A stretch of DNA of 64,000 nt, from assembly GCF_003626655.1 (NCBI RefSeq), contig NZ_RBAN01000001.1, forward strand, positions 1,240,001 to 1,304,000. Reading direction: 5' to 3'. The stretch comes from Micromonospora costi (GTDB taxonomy: Bacteria > Actinomycetota > Actinomycetes > Mycobacteriales > Micromonosporaceae). Of the stretch, positions 31,994-40,438 are shown in pieces. A program made the position numbers and the translations under genes. Numbering within the stretch: the first letter of the stretch is position 1; every line of letters begins with the position of its first letter. The notes beneath the pieces were generated by a model. The model made no database searches, was not told where the DNA came from, and worked only from the letters and a program-made list of their open reading frames with translations.

Positions 31994-32812
31994 TCAGTCG
32001 GCCAGCGTCACCACGTCGCCGACGGTCAGCTTCCCGGTGCCGACGGGGACGAGGTGCAGTCCGAAGAGGAGCTTCTGTCGCACGTTGCGGTAGCGGCCGA
32101 GCGTGCGCAGGGGCTCCCTACCGCGTACCCCGGTCTCCTGGTCCGTCGTGGTGACCAGGCAGCGGTCACACGACCCGGCGGCCCGGAACCACACGTCGCC
32201 GATACGCAGCGACCGGCCCTCCCAGCCGTCCTCGGCCCAGGCCGGCGCGCCCTCGACGACCAGGTTGGGGCGGAACCGCGTCATCGGCACCGGCTCCTCG
32301 CCGGCCTCCAGGAGCCAGTCACCGAGGGCGGTCAGCGATGCGGCGTTGGCCAGCAGCACCGGGTAGGCGTCGGCGAAGCTGACCTGGTCACCCGTGTCGT
32401 GCTCCCGGTCGCCCACGGCCAGATGCCGGACGGGTCGGGCCAGCCAGACCAACCGGACGGGCCTGCCGAGCAGGCCGCCGAGCCACTCGTCGGCGACCGG
32501 CCCGGCGGGCAGCGCCGGCACCGGCAGCTTCCGGCTGCGGAACGTCCGCACCGGCACCGGCTCGCCGCCGGTCGGCTCCGGCACGTCCAGGTCGGGCCAG
32601 CCCTCGGCGCGCAGCAGCAGCCCGCCGTCGCGGGTCACGGCGTGCAGGCCGACGAGCCGCGTGGTCTCCCGTTGGGTGACGCCGACGCCGTCGGCGTCCA
32701 CGACCATCCAGCGCCGGTCGCCCGCCAGGCCCCACGGCTCCACCACCGCGCCGTCGTGGTCGAGCCGGTGACAACCCTTGACCGGGTACGTGTGGAGAGC
32801 GCTCAGCCGCAC
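31994..32812 (-). CDS. MOSC domain protein
   Basis: A 272-residue protein with an N-terminal MOSC_N barrel (LSALHTYPVKGCHRL, residues 3-17) and a C-terminal MOSC domain ending in GSCDRCLVTTTDQETGVR, where the cysteine of the conserved C-x-R-C motif binds the molybdenum ligand or substrate. Members include mARC-type N-hydroxylamine reductases and proteins of YcbX type, but YcbX's ferredoxin domain is missing. The GTG at 32812 follows the stop of the methyltransferase by 4 nt, so the two are co-transcribed. Confidence 0.88.
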   Translation of the reverse strand: MRLSALHTYPVKGCHRLDHDGAVVEPWGLAGDRRWMVVDADGVGVTQRETTRLVGLHAVTRDGGLLLRAEGWPDLDVPEPTGGEPVPVRTFRSRKLPVPALPAGPVADEWLGGLLGRPVRLVWLARPVRHLAVGDREHDTGDQVSFADAYPVLLANAASLTALGDWLLEAGEEPVPMTRFRPNLVVEGAPAWAEDGWEGRSLRIGDVWFRAAGSCDRCLVTTTDQETGVRGREPLRTLGRYRNVRQKLLFGLHLVPVGTGKLTVGDVVTLAD

Positions 32813-32816
32813 CCAC

Positions 32817-33650
32817 TCACCATGCCACGCCGATGCCGTCTCCCGGGTACCAGTGGTCGGCGGGAGTCTCCCGGTAGGCGAGGAAGCGGCGGCCGGTGCG
32901 CTCGGCGTGCTCGGCGAGGACGTTCGTGGCGGTGACGTTGTCGGTGAGCAGGATCGCGCCGGGCGCCAGTTTGGACTCCACCGCCTCGAACTCCCGCTTC
33001 TCGTGGGCACGGCTGTGGTCGCTGTCGTGCAGGAACAGGTCGACCGGCCGGTCCAGCGCGGCGATCGAGGCGATGGAGTCGCCGATCACCAGGTCGACCA
33101 CCTCCGACCAGGGCGCCGTCCGGGCCAGATAGCCCGCCTCCGGGTTGATGTCCAGCGAGGTGAGCCGGCCCGGATGTCCCTCGTCGGCGTTGCGCAGCAG
33201 GGCCGAGGCCAGGACGCAGCTGCCGAGCCCCTTGTCCACCCCGGTCTCCACCACGTGGCTCGGGCGCGTGGCGCGGACGATCGCGTACCAGCCGATCCGC
33301 CGCGCGTAGCGCACCTTCCGGTCGGCGAGACCACGCCGGGCGGCACGGGCGGTCGCGTGCTCGATGTGCCGGCGCAACGCGTCGTCGGACTCGATCTCGG
33401 CAAGGTAGCCGCGTACCTGCTTCACGGGCAGGTCGCAGACGACACTCACGAACCAGGCCAGGTGGTGGCGGCTGAGGGTGGTCAGCTCGTACGTGTAGTT
33501 GTGGTGCTCACGGGAGGTGACCAGCCATCGCGCCGAGGTGCGCAGCACCTTGGAGTCGTGGCGGGCGACCGAGGCCAGCCGCTTGGGAAAGGCGGCGACG
33601 GGGGCGAGCCGGGTACGGGCGATGGCCCGCCGGAGCTTCGTTGCGTCCAC
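32817..33650 (-). CDS. Class I SAM-dependent methyltransferase
   Basis: A 277-residue protein with a Rossmann methyltransferase fold of the Methyltransf_24 type: SAM motif VVETGVDKGLGSCVLAS, acidic motif RLTSLDINPEAG, and LFLHDSDHSRAHEKREF with a catalytic-looking D-x-D-H. The helical N-terminal 110 residues may bind the acceptor. The GTG at 33650 is chosen; no strong ribosome site is seen. It lies next to the LCP gene on the other strand, at the edge of the polysaccharide region, and could modify a sugar, but this is only position-based. Confidence 0.82.
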   Translation of the reverse strand: MDATKLRRAIARTRLAPVAAFPKRLASVARHDSKVLRTSARWLVTSREHHNYTYELTTLSRHHLAWFVSVVCDLPVKQVRGYLAEIESDDALRRHIEHATARAARRGLADRKVRYARRIGWYAIVRATRPSHVVETGVDKGLGSCVLASALLRNADEGHPGRLTSLDINPEAGYLARTAPWSEVVDLVIGDSIASIAALDRPVDLFLHDSDHSRAHEKREFEAVESKLAPGAILLTDNVTATNVLAEHAERTGRRFLAYRETPADHWYPGDGIGVAW

Positions 33651-33776
33651 GGCTGACTTCTTACCAGGAGATGACGATCTATGGCTGGAAACGGTGGGCG
33701 TCCAGCCTGTGAAGGAACGTCCCGTCGGCGCGCAGTGCTGACCGGACGAGGGTACGCGGGCGCCACCGTGAGTCAG

Positions 33777-33789
33777 TAGCATCGCGGCC
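33777..33789 (+). promoter_or_regulatory. -10 box of the leaderless LCP gene
   Basis: TAGCAT (33777-33782) is followed after 7 nt by the ATG at 33790. Confidence 0.45.
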
Positions 33790-34872
33790 ATGCCGCGTGC
33801 AGACCAGACCGCAGAGCTTCACCTGCCGACCGACACCGGGCCGGCCGACGGAGGACCCCCGGACGACGGCGGGCAGACCGCCACCCGGCCGCGTCGCCGC
33901 CGGTGGCGGCGCATCGTCCTCATCACCCTCATCGTCCTGGCGTTGGTCGGCGGCGGCGGCGTCATCGCGGCGGGTCTCTACGTCCGCTCCATCAACTCCG
34001 GCATCGAACGCGTGGACGCCTTCGACGGCGTACCGGAGGAGTCGCGCCCGCAGGTCGTGGCCCAGGGCGCCATGAACATCATGATCCTGGGCAGTGACTC
34101 GCGCGACCCGGAGAACGCCGGTGGCTCCCGGAGCGACACCATCATCCTGGCCCACCTGCCGAAGGACCGGTCGAGCGCGCAGCTCATCTCGATCCCGCGG
34201 GACACCTGGACGCACGTCCCCCGGTCCAAGGAGGGCCGGGGCGGCCGGGACGCCAAGATCAACGCAGCGTACGCGTGGGGCGGCGTCCCGCTCATGGTGC
34301 AGACCGTCGAGGCGTTCACGGGCGTCCGCATCGACCACGTGACGATGGTGGACTTCGCCGGTTTCAAGGAGATCGTGGACGCCCTGGGCGGCGTCGACAT
34401 CGACGTCGAGCAGAGCTTCACCTCGACCCACTCGCTCGCCCCCGGCGGCCGGCGGGAGTTCACCAAGGGTCGGCAGACGATGGACGGCCCGACCGCCCTG
34501 GACTACGCCCGGGAGCGCTACGCGTTCGCCAACGGTGACTTCACCCGCATCAAGCACCAGCAGCAGGTCATCAAGGCCATCCTCGACAAGGCGGCCTCCG
34601 GTGGCACGCTGGGCAGCCCCACCAAGCTGAACTCGTTCGTGCAGGCCACGGCGGACGCGGTGGCCGTCGACAAGTCGATGTCCCTCGTGGACCTGGCCAT
34701 GGAGCTGCGCCACCTGCGCAGCGGCAACCTCGGCTTCTACACCTGCCCCACCAAGGGCACCGGCCGGGTCGGCAGCGAGAGCGTCGTGTTCGCCGACGTC
34801 CCCAAGGCCAAGGTCCTGTTCGACGCGGTCCGCCGGGACGCGGTCTCCGAGATCGTCGCCGCCGGAAAGTAG
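33790..34872 (+). CDS. LytR-CpsA-Psr (LCP) family cell-wall glycopolymer ligase
   Basis: A 360-residue protein with a cytoplasmic basic N-terminus, one membrane span (residues about 40-63) and an exported LCP domain. The polyprenyl-pyrophosphate site residues are in NIMILGSDSRD, RSDTIILAHLP and LISIPRDTWTHV, and DYARERYAF further on. LCP enzymes move glycopolymers from undecaprenyl- or decaprenyl-phosphate to peptidoglycan. It lacks the C-terminal LytR_C domain. It faces the polysaccharide cluster and is the likely enzyme that attaches its product to the wall. Confidence 0.92.
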   Translation: MPRADQTAELHLPTDTGPADGGPPDDGGQTATRPRRRRWRRIVLITLIVLALVGGGGVIAAGLYVRSINSGIERVDAFDGVPEESRPQVVAQGAMNIMILGSDSRDPENAGGSRSDTIILAHLPKDRSSAQLISIPRDTWTHVPRSKEGRGGRDAKINAAYAWGGVPLMVQTVEAFTGVRIDHVTMVDFAGFKEIVDALGGVDIDVEQSFTSTHSLAPGGRREFTKGRQTMDGPTALDYARERYAFANGDFTRIKHQQQVIKAILDKAASGGTLGSPTKLNSFVQATADAVAVDKSMSLVDLAMELRHLRSGNLGFYTCPTKGTGRVGSESVVFADVPKAKVLFDAVRRDAVSEIVAAGK

Positions 34873-34890
34873 GAGAAGACGCCACCCGGC

Positions 34891-34926
34891 CCGCTCGGGT
34901 GGGGGTTCGCACCCCTACCCGAGCGG
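34891..34926. terminator. Long bidirectional terminator
   Basis: CCGCTCGGGT (34891-34900) and GGGGT (34902-34906) pair with 34911-34926 through a TCGC loop, a 16-bp stem with one G-T pair. The stop codon of the leftward glycosyltransferase lies inside it. Confidence 0.85.
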
Positions 34927-36417
34927 AGCCGGGTCACCACCGGAACGACCGGGTTCCCCGGAGAACGCGCGGATCGGCAGGGGCCGGCCGAGCGCCACGG
35001 CACGCAGCACCGCGGCGTGGCCGGCCAGGGACGCCGCCGGCGAGAAGGTCTCCGTCGCCTCGTCGCGCAGGCGCTCGCGAGCGTCCGCCCAGGCCGTACG
35101 GTCGCGGACCATCGACGACATCGCCGCTACCAGGTCCGCGCGGTTGCCCTGCGGCCGGTACCGGAGGTCGTTGATCACCTGCCAGTCGACCAGCTCGGCG
35201 CTCCCGGCCGGGTTGGCCACCAGGTGACCCCGCCGTCCTGCCGCCAACTGTTCCCGGGCGCCACCCACGTCGGTCATGACGACGGGGACCCCGGCCACCA
35301 GGGCCTCCATCGACGCCAGCGACCAGCCTTCGAAGAAGGAGTCGAGGACGAAGGCGTCGGCCGCCGCCAGCAGGGCCGCCGGGTTGGCGCAGTGTCCACG
35401 GAGGTGGATGCGGTCGGCGACCGGCACGGACGCGGCCGCCTGCCGCGTCTGCTCGTAGTACAGCAGGTCGTCGTCGGCGCGACCCGCCACCAGCAGGTGC
35501 GCGTCCGGATGCTCCGCCGCCACCTCGGCGAACGCCGTCACCAGGCCGTAGGTGTTCTTCTGCAGGCAGTACCGGGCCAGTGACACGAACAGGAACTCGT
35601 CGGCCAGTCCCAGGGCCGCGCGCGCCCGCGCCCGGTCCACGAGGGGGACGCGCGAGCCGTCCACGCCGTTCGGCACGGTCACGACACGGTCGCCGGGATA
35701 GGTCGGGATACGGGCGAGGTACTGCTGACGGACGAGATCGCTGACCGCGACCTGCGCCGCGACCCGCCGCGCCCGCTCACGCTCCGGCGCCCAGGAGTGC
35801 GGATGGTAGAAGCGATGCATGTCGTGCAGCGTCTCCACCCACGGGACGCCGATTTCGGCGGCCACGTCGAGCAGCCAGTCGCGGGCGTTGTGCGCGCTGA
35901 TCACGTCCGGCCGCCACGACCGCATCCAGACGCCGGCATCGTCGGGCGTGAGCTGGTGCGTCGCGATCCCCTCGGCCGCGAGCGACCGGGCGAGCCGGCC
36001 GCCCTCGCCCTCCTGGCCGGGCAGGCGCGTGTCCGAGTAGACGACGGCGGTCTCGACGTTGTGCGCGGGAAGCCGTCGGGCGAGGAACGCGGCGACCTCC
36101 TCCGCTCCCCCCACGTCGAGCACACCGGCCGCGATGGCGCAGCGCACCCGCTCGGACTCGACGACCTCGACGGTGGGTGGCGGGGCCGGCGGGAGCGTCC
36201 CGGCGCTCACCGGCTGGAGCGCCTCCAGGTCGCCGGCACCGCGGCCGGGGACCAGGGGGACCGACCAGTCCTCGCTCGGCCCTGCGGTGGCGGCGTCGGG
36301 CTTCGTGAACCGCCGCAGCGTACGCCCCGCCACCCGCCGCAGCGGCTTCGGGACGACGTGGGCCTGACGCTGCGCCCAGAGCGCGAGCCGCAGCGCGCGC
36401 CGCGATGACTCGGTCAC
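34915..36417 (-). CDS. GT4-family glycosyltransferase
   Basis: A 500-residue GT-B enzyme. The N-terminal 85 residues are a basic, Pro-rich leader of no known fold. The GT1_4 catalytic half has FLFVSLARYCLQKNTYGLV, HLLVAGRADDD and the nucleotide-sugar motif DSFFEGWSLASMEALVAGVPVV (E-x7-E pattern). The acceptor half includes VGGAEEVAAFLARRLPAH and HDMHRFYHPHSW. A strong GAGGGGGG site precedes the GTG at 36417. It follows the Wzy-like gene by 11 nt on the same strand. Donor and acceptor sugars are unknown. Confidence 0.88.
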   Translation of the reverse strand: MTESSRRALRLALWAQRQAHVVPKPLRRVAGRTLRRFTKPDAATAGPSEDWSVPLVPGRGAGDLEALQPVSAGTLPPAPPPTVEVVESERVRCAIAAGVLDVGGAEEVAAFLARRLPAHNVETAVVYSDTRLPGQEGEGGRLARSLAAEGIATHQLTPDDAGVWMRSWRPDVISAHNARDWLLDVAAEIGVPWVETLHDMHRFYHPHSWAPERERARRVAAQVAVSDLVRQQYLARIPTYPGDRVVTVPNGVDGSRVPLVDRARARAALGLADEFLFVSLARYCLQKNTYGLVTAFAEVAAEHPDAHLLVAGRADDDLLYYEQTRQAAASVPVADRIHLRGHCANPAALLAAADAFVLDSFFEGWSLASMEALVAGVPVVMTDVGGAREQLAAGRRGHLVANPAGSAELVDWQVINDLRYRPQGNRADLVAAMSSMVRDRTAWADARERLRDEATETFSPAASLAGHAAVLRAVALGRPLPIRAFSGEPGRSGGDPAPLG

Positions 36418-36428
36418 GACATCCCCCC

Positions 36429-38336
36429 TCAGGCCCCGTCCCCACCGGGCCGGGCCGGCCGGCCACGGGTCAGGATGAGCGGGGCGACGATCCCGGCCGC
36501 GATCCCGAGCACCAGGGGCCATCGGCTGGTCTCCGCCAGGAACGGCGCGGTCATGAGGCACAGCGGCGCGATCAGGCAGAACGCGGCGGCGGACCGGACC
36601 ACGACATCGCTCGCGGGGTCGCGCACGGCCCGCAGCGCCGCCAGGCCGGCGGTCACGAGGAAGAGGAGCACCAGCACCGGCGCCAGCGGCCCGTAGCGCA
36701 GCCAGTCCTGCAACAGCTCGTTGTGCACGTACACGCGGGTCGCGTCGCGGGCCGCGAGACCCGGGAGCTGGGGCGACTGGGGGCCCACCCCGGTCCAGAC
36801 GTGCTCCCGGACGTAGTCCCACCCGAGGCGCAGGTCGCTGAGGTGCCCGGCCGTCGACTCCGTCTGGTGCTTGATGCTCTCCTCGGCCCGCTGGGTCGGC
36901 GCCGGTCTGGTGGGCGTGCTGGACGGCCCGCTGCCCGCGCCCGTCCTGCCACTCGGGCTCGGCGTGCCGGTCGCGCGGGGCGTGCCGGTCGGGCTCGGCT
37001 CGCCCGTCGGGCTCGGCTTGCCCGTCGGGCTCGGCTTGCCCGTCGGGCTCGGCTTGCCCGTCTGACTCGGCTTGCCCGTCGGGCTCGGCTTGCCGGTCGC
37101 GCTGGGCTTGCCCGTCGGGCTGGGCTTGCCGCTCGGGCTCGGCTTCCCGCTGGCCGGCGGGCCGGCGTTCGCGCCCGGCGTGCCGGTCGCGGTCGGCGTG
37201 CCGCTCGGGCTGCTGCTCGGTTTCGGGCTGCTGGTCGGGCTCGCCGCGCTGCCGCTGAGTTCGAAGCTGCCGGCGCTGCGCAGCCCGAGGTCCGCCGCGA
37301 AGCCGGGCGCGGCCAGCGCGATGACCGCCAGCACGGGAACCACGACGACGACCTGCCGGGCGATCCGCCGCCACCGCGGCCAGGTGAGCACGAGGACGAC
37401 CAGGAAGGCGGCCAGCGCCGCCAGCCAGACGCTGCGCCGGAAGCTGATCAGCACGAGGAGCGGAGCGGCCGTGAGCACACCGAGGTGCCGCCAGTCCCAG
37501 CGCCACCCGTCGTCACCGAGCATGCCGATGAACACGGCCGCCGCGATCGCGGGCAGGGCCGAGTCGTAGTAGACGAAGTAGTCGCTGAGCCGGTCGTCGG
37601 CGATTTCACCGAAGGGGATCGCGATGGCTGCCGCCACGAGCAGGAGGCAGAGCGCCACGCCGACCGTCGGGCCCACCGACCTGCGGTCGTCCCGCAGCAA
37701 CCGCAGGCTCATTCCGATGACCAGGCCCAGGACCAGCAGGACGAAGGGACGGGCGTTCTGGTTGACGGCGGAGAAGGGCGACTGACCGTGGAGGAGCCCG
37801 GCGACGACGCTCAGGACGACGAGAGCGGCCGCCGCCCCGACCAGGACCCCGCCCGCCGAGCGCAGGCGGGGCCTCGCGGGCGGCCACCAGCGTACGGCGG
37901 CAGCGAGCGCCGCGGTCAGCGCGAGCGGCAGGGCGACGGGGATCTTTCCGGTGCTGACGAACGTCTGGTAGCCCAGCGTGGTCAACGCGCCGAAGCGCCC
38001 GTTCGGCTTGATCTCCTGGGCGAGCACGGCCACGAGCACGATGCCCGTCACGGGAAGGCGCAGCACCAGCGCGGGCACGGCGACCGCCAGGACGACTCCG
38101 ACGGGCGACCGCAGCGTCCACGCGATGTACGCGGCGGTGAACGCCGCCATCGCCCACGTCGCCCACACGAGCGGCCGCGGCGCTGTGGCGGTGCGGGGGC
38201 GCAGGGCGGCGGGCACCCAGCGGGAGGCGGCCGCCGGAAGGGCCGGGCGGCCGGCGTCACCGGTCAGGTCGCCGCGTTCACGGGGCTGCGGGGCGTCGTC
38301 CGTGCCCGAAGCCGTCGAAGTCCCTCTGGAACCCAT
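36429..38336 (-). CDS. Wzy-like O-antigen polymerase/ligase with tandem-repeat linker
   Basis: A 635-residue membrane protein with about twelve spans. The Wzy_C-type motif ARVYVHNELLQDWLRYGPL (written here as VHNELLQDWLRYG) lies in the last exported loop. That loop is enlarged by a low-complexity insert of about 100 residues with nine hexapeptide repeats of SPTGKP type. It should join repeat units or transfer chains on the outer face of the membrane. The ATG at 38336 with GAGG upstream is chosen; an ATG at 38405 lacks a good site. It shares an operon with the GT4 gene. Regulation is from the 365-nt region shared with the divergent beta-helix gene. Confidence 0.85.
   Translation of the reverse strand: MGSRGTSTASGTDDAPQPRERGDLTGDAGRPALPAAASRWVPAALRPRTATAPRPLVWATWAMAAFTAAYIAWTLRSPVGVVLAVAVPALVLRLPVTGIVLVAVLAQEIKPNGRFGALTTLGYQTFVSTGKIPVALPLALTAALAAAVRWWPPARPRLRSAGGVLVGAAAALVVLSVVAGLLHGQSPFSAVNQNARPFVLLVLGLVIGMSLRLLRDDRRSVGPTVGVALCLLLVAAAIAIPFGEIADDRLSDYFVYYDSALPAIAAAVFIGMLGDDGWRWDWRHLGVLTAAPLLVLISFRRSVWLAALAAFLVVLVLTWPRWRRIARQVVVVVPVLAVIALAAPGFAADLGLRSAGSFELSGSAASPTSSPKPSSSPSGTPTATGTPGANAGPPASGKPSPSGKPSPTGKPSATGKPSPTGKPSQTGKPSPTGKPSPTGKPSPTGEPSPTGTPRATGTPSPSGRTGAGSGPSSTPTRPAPTQRAEESIKHQTESTAGHLSDLRLGWDYVREHVWTGVGPQSPQLPGLAARDATRVYVHNELLQDWLRYGPLAPVLVLLFLVTAGLAALRAVRDPASDVVVRSAAAFCLIAPLCLMTAPFLAETSRWPLVLGIAAGIVAPLILTRGRPARPGGDGA
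36981..37150. repeat. 18-bp tandem repeat inside the Wzy-like gene
   Basis: About nine 18-bp units encode SPTGKP and variants (SATGKP, SQTGKP, SPTGEP, SPTGTP). Copies are close to identical in DNA, so the array may change length by slippage or unequal crossing-over. Confidence 0.85.
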
Positions 38337-38701
38337 CGCTGCCTCTGCCCCGAGATCAGGCTCCGTCGGCCTTCGCCGGACACGGAACCCCGTTGACAAC
38401 AACATCGGACCGTCGGCCGTGACAATCGCGGGACGACCACCGCCGAAGCAACCCCGTGACCAGGGCGGCCGTGCACTGTGGCAGGTCGAGCGTCACAGCC
38501 AGCCGGCCGTCGCGGCACACAGTATCAGGAACGGCGGAGGGCGGCGTCACCGGAAGATCACCCGCGGATCGGACGGCGGGCCGGAGCGGATACGATGCTG
38601 GTCATTTTCGGTCGGATAGGTGGAATGGTGGGAAGTTCGCGCACTCGCCTCCGGTGGCCGCCGTTCGGTAGGGTCGGCCGTGATCACCCCCGGAGCTGCA
38701 G
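38337..38701. promoter_or_regulatory. Divergent regulatory region
   Basis: This 365-nt stretch separates the Wzy-like gene and the beta-helix gene and has no gene of its own. TAGGGT at 38669-38674 is a likely -10 for the rightward gene, giving a leader of about 20 nt. I see no clear operator. Confidence 0.35.
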
Positions 38702-40426
38702 ATGATCACCCGCCGCACTCTCCTCGCCACCGCGGGCGGCCTGGTCCTCGCCGGCGGTGCGGTCCTCGCCGGTGACAGCCCGTCCCGCGAGGGTGCCGTG
38801 CTGTTGCCACCCCCGTCGGGGGGTGACGACACCGCGGCGCTGAACGCCGCCCTCCTGGCCGGGGCGGGAGGCACCGTCCGCGGGCCGCACGACGCCCGTT
38901 ACCAGGTCAGCGCTCCCCTTGTCGTGCACAGTGGAACCACGCTGATCATGTCGGGCTGCACGGTCACGCTGGTCGCCGACAGCGCCTGCAACCTGCTCAC
39001 CAACGCTGCCGTCACCGCCGGCGGCCGGGACCGGGACATCACCGTCATCGGCGGCACGTGGGTCCGCGCCGAGGGCGTCGGCGGCGCCGGGGTCCACCTG
39101 CACACGCTGCGCTGGCGGCGGGTGGACCGCCTGGCGCTCAAGGGGCTGGCCGTGGAGACCGCGAGCGACAAGTACGCCATCTCGCTCGGCGACGTCACCG
39201 ACACGACGGTCACCCGGATCCGGTTCGCGGTGCACTCCGACGGGGTGCACATCCAGGGGCCGGCCGCCCGTACGCGGATCTCGGGGCTCCGGGGCGCGAC
39301 GGGCGACGACACGGTCGCCATCACCCCGCAGGACTGGCAGGCGTACGACGACGTGCGGGGGACGGTGACCGACACCCTCATCGAGGACGTCAGCGTGGCC
39401 TCCCTGGCGGCGCTGGTCAAGGTCCTCGGCGGGTCGCCCGGGACGGCGGCGTTGCGCACCACCGTCCGGAACGTCACGGGCCTGGCCGGCAACAACGTCA
39501 TCTGGGTCGGTGACGACACCGCCGAGTGGCGCACGGTCGGCGGCCGGGTCGACGACCTGGTCCTGGAGCAGGTCTCGGCGGGCACCCTGCCCGACCGGGG
39601 CGGCGTGGTCCACATCAACGGCACCTCCGTGGGTCGCGTCCACATCCGCGGGATGCGGGTCGACAGCCGAGGCCCGAACCAGCCGCTGGTGCAGATCGCG
39701 CCGCTGCGTCCCGCCACCGTCGAGGCGCTCACCGTCGAGGACGTCGAGGTCGCGCAGCTCAACGCCGCGCCCCTGCTGTACGCCGACGCGAACGCGAGGA
39801 TCCGGCACCTGCTCGTCGACCGGGTCACCGTCGGCGCCACGTCCACCAGCACGGCCATGACACGGATCGCCGGATCCGTCGAGGATCTGACCCTCCGCGC
39901 GGTCACCATGACGGCGAGCGGCGACAGCTACGTCCTCGACCTGCCCGGCTGGGCCGCGGCGGCCGCAGTGCGGCGTGCGGCGCTCTCCGGTGTGCGGATC
40001 GTCGGCGACGGGGGCGGGCTGGTCTCGGCCACCGCCGCCACGCACACCCTGCCGCACCTCGACGTCGCCGACGTACGCACCGTCGGGGCGCCGTGGCTCG
40101 TGGACCTGAACACCGCGACGGAACTCCAGCTGTCGAAGGTGGACCTCGAGAAGGCCACCGGCGGGGTCGCCAAGGTACGGCGTTCGGGGGCCGCCGTGAT
40201 CCGCGGCGACGGGCTCCGGTCCACGCCGGGCTCACGGGGGGTCGCGATCGCGCCGGGCGGTTCGGTGGTCTCGTACGTGCTGGACCTGGCGGTCGACGTG
40301 AGCGAACTCGTCCGCGCCGACGGCAGCCGGGCCACGAACACCAACGCCCACCTGTCCTGCGGGACGGGCCCGGTGCGGTGTGCCGGGCTGACCTGGCAGC
40401 ACCTGCAGACCGGCGCCACCTACTGA
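38702..40426 (+). CDS. Tat-exported parallel beta-helix protein (polygalacturonase-like)
   Basis: A 574-residue protein. The N-terminus MITRRTLLATAGGLVLAGG has the twin arginine and hydrophobic core of a Tat signal. The rest is a right-handed parallel beta-helix with regular strand-turn repeats. Two GH28-like acidic motifs are present, SDGVHIQGP and GDDTVAI, at the spacing expected for catalytic aspartates of polygalacturonases, though the GHG histidine motif is not obvious. It may be a glycosidase or lyase acting on the polysaccharide made by the surrounding genes. It is convergent with the flippase gene. The substrate is inferred only from context. Confidence 0.75.
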   Translation: MITRRTLLATAGGLVLAGGAVLAGDSPSREGAVLLPPPSGGDDTAALNAALLAGAGGTVRGPHDARYQVSAPLVVHSGTTLIMSGCTVTLVADSACNLLTNAAVTAGGRDRDITVIGGTWVRAEGVGGAGVHLHTLRWRRVDRLALKGLAVETASDKYAISLGDVTDTTVTRIRFAVHSDGVHIQGPAARTRISGLRGATGDDTVAITPQDWQAYDDVRGTVTDTLIEDVSVASLAALVKVLGGSPGTAALRTTVRNVTGLAGNNVIWVGDDTAEWRTVGGRVDDLVLEQVSAGTLPDRGGVVHINGTSVGRVHIRGMRVDSRGPNQPLVQIAPLRPATVEALTVEDVEVAQLNAAPLLYADANARIRHLLVDRVTVGATSTSTAMTRIAGSVEDLTLRAVTMTASGDSYVLDLPGWAAAAAVRRAALSGVRIVGDGGGLVSATAATHTLPHLDVADVRTVGAPWLVDLNTATELQLSKVDLEKATGGVAKVRRSGAAVIRGDGLRSTPGSRGVAIAPGGSVVSYVLDLAVDVSELVRADGSRATNTNAHLSCGTGPVRCAGLTWQHLQTGATY

Positions 40427-40438
40427 CCGCGCGCTGGC

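Noticed and set aside
36981..37150. Short regular repeats that might suggest a CRISPR array
   Set aside because: Units are contiguous 18-mers without spacers and stay in frame within a membrane protein gene.
36418..37506. Extended N-terminus of the GT4 gene at 34915-36417
   Set aside because: The extension would run through the Wzy-like gene in another frame; the GTG at 36417 has a strong ribosome site.
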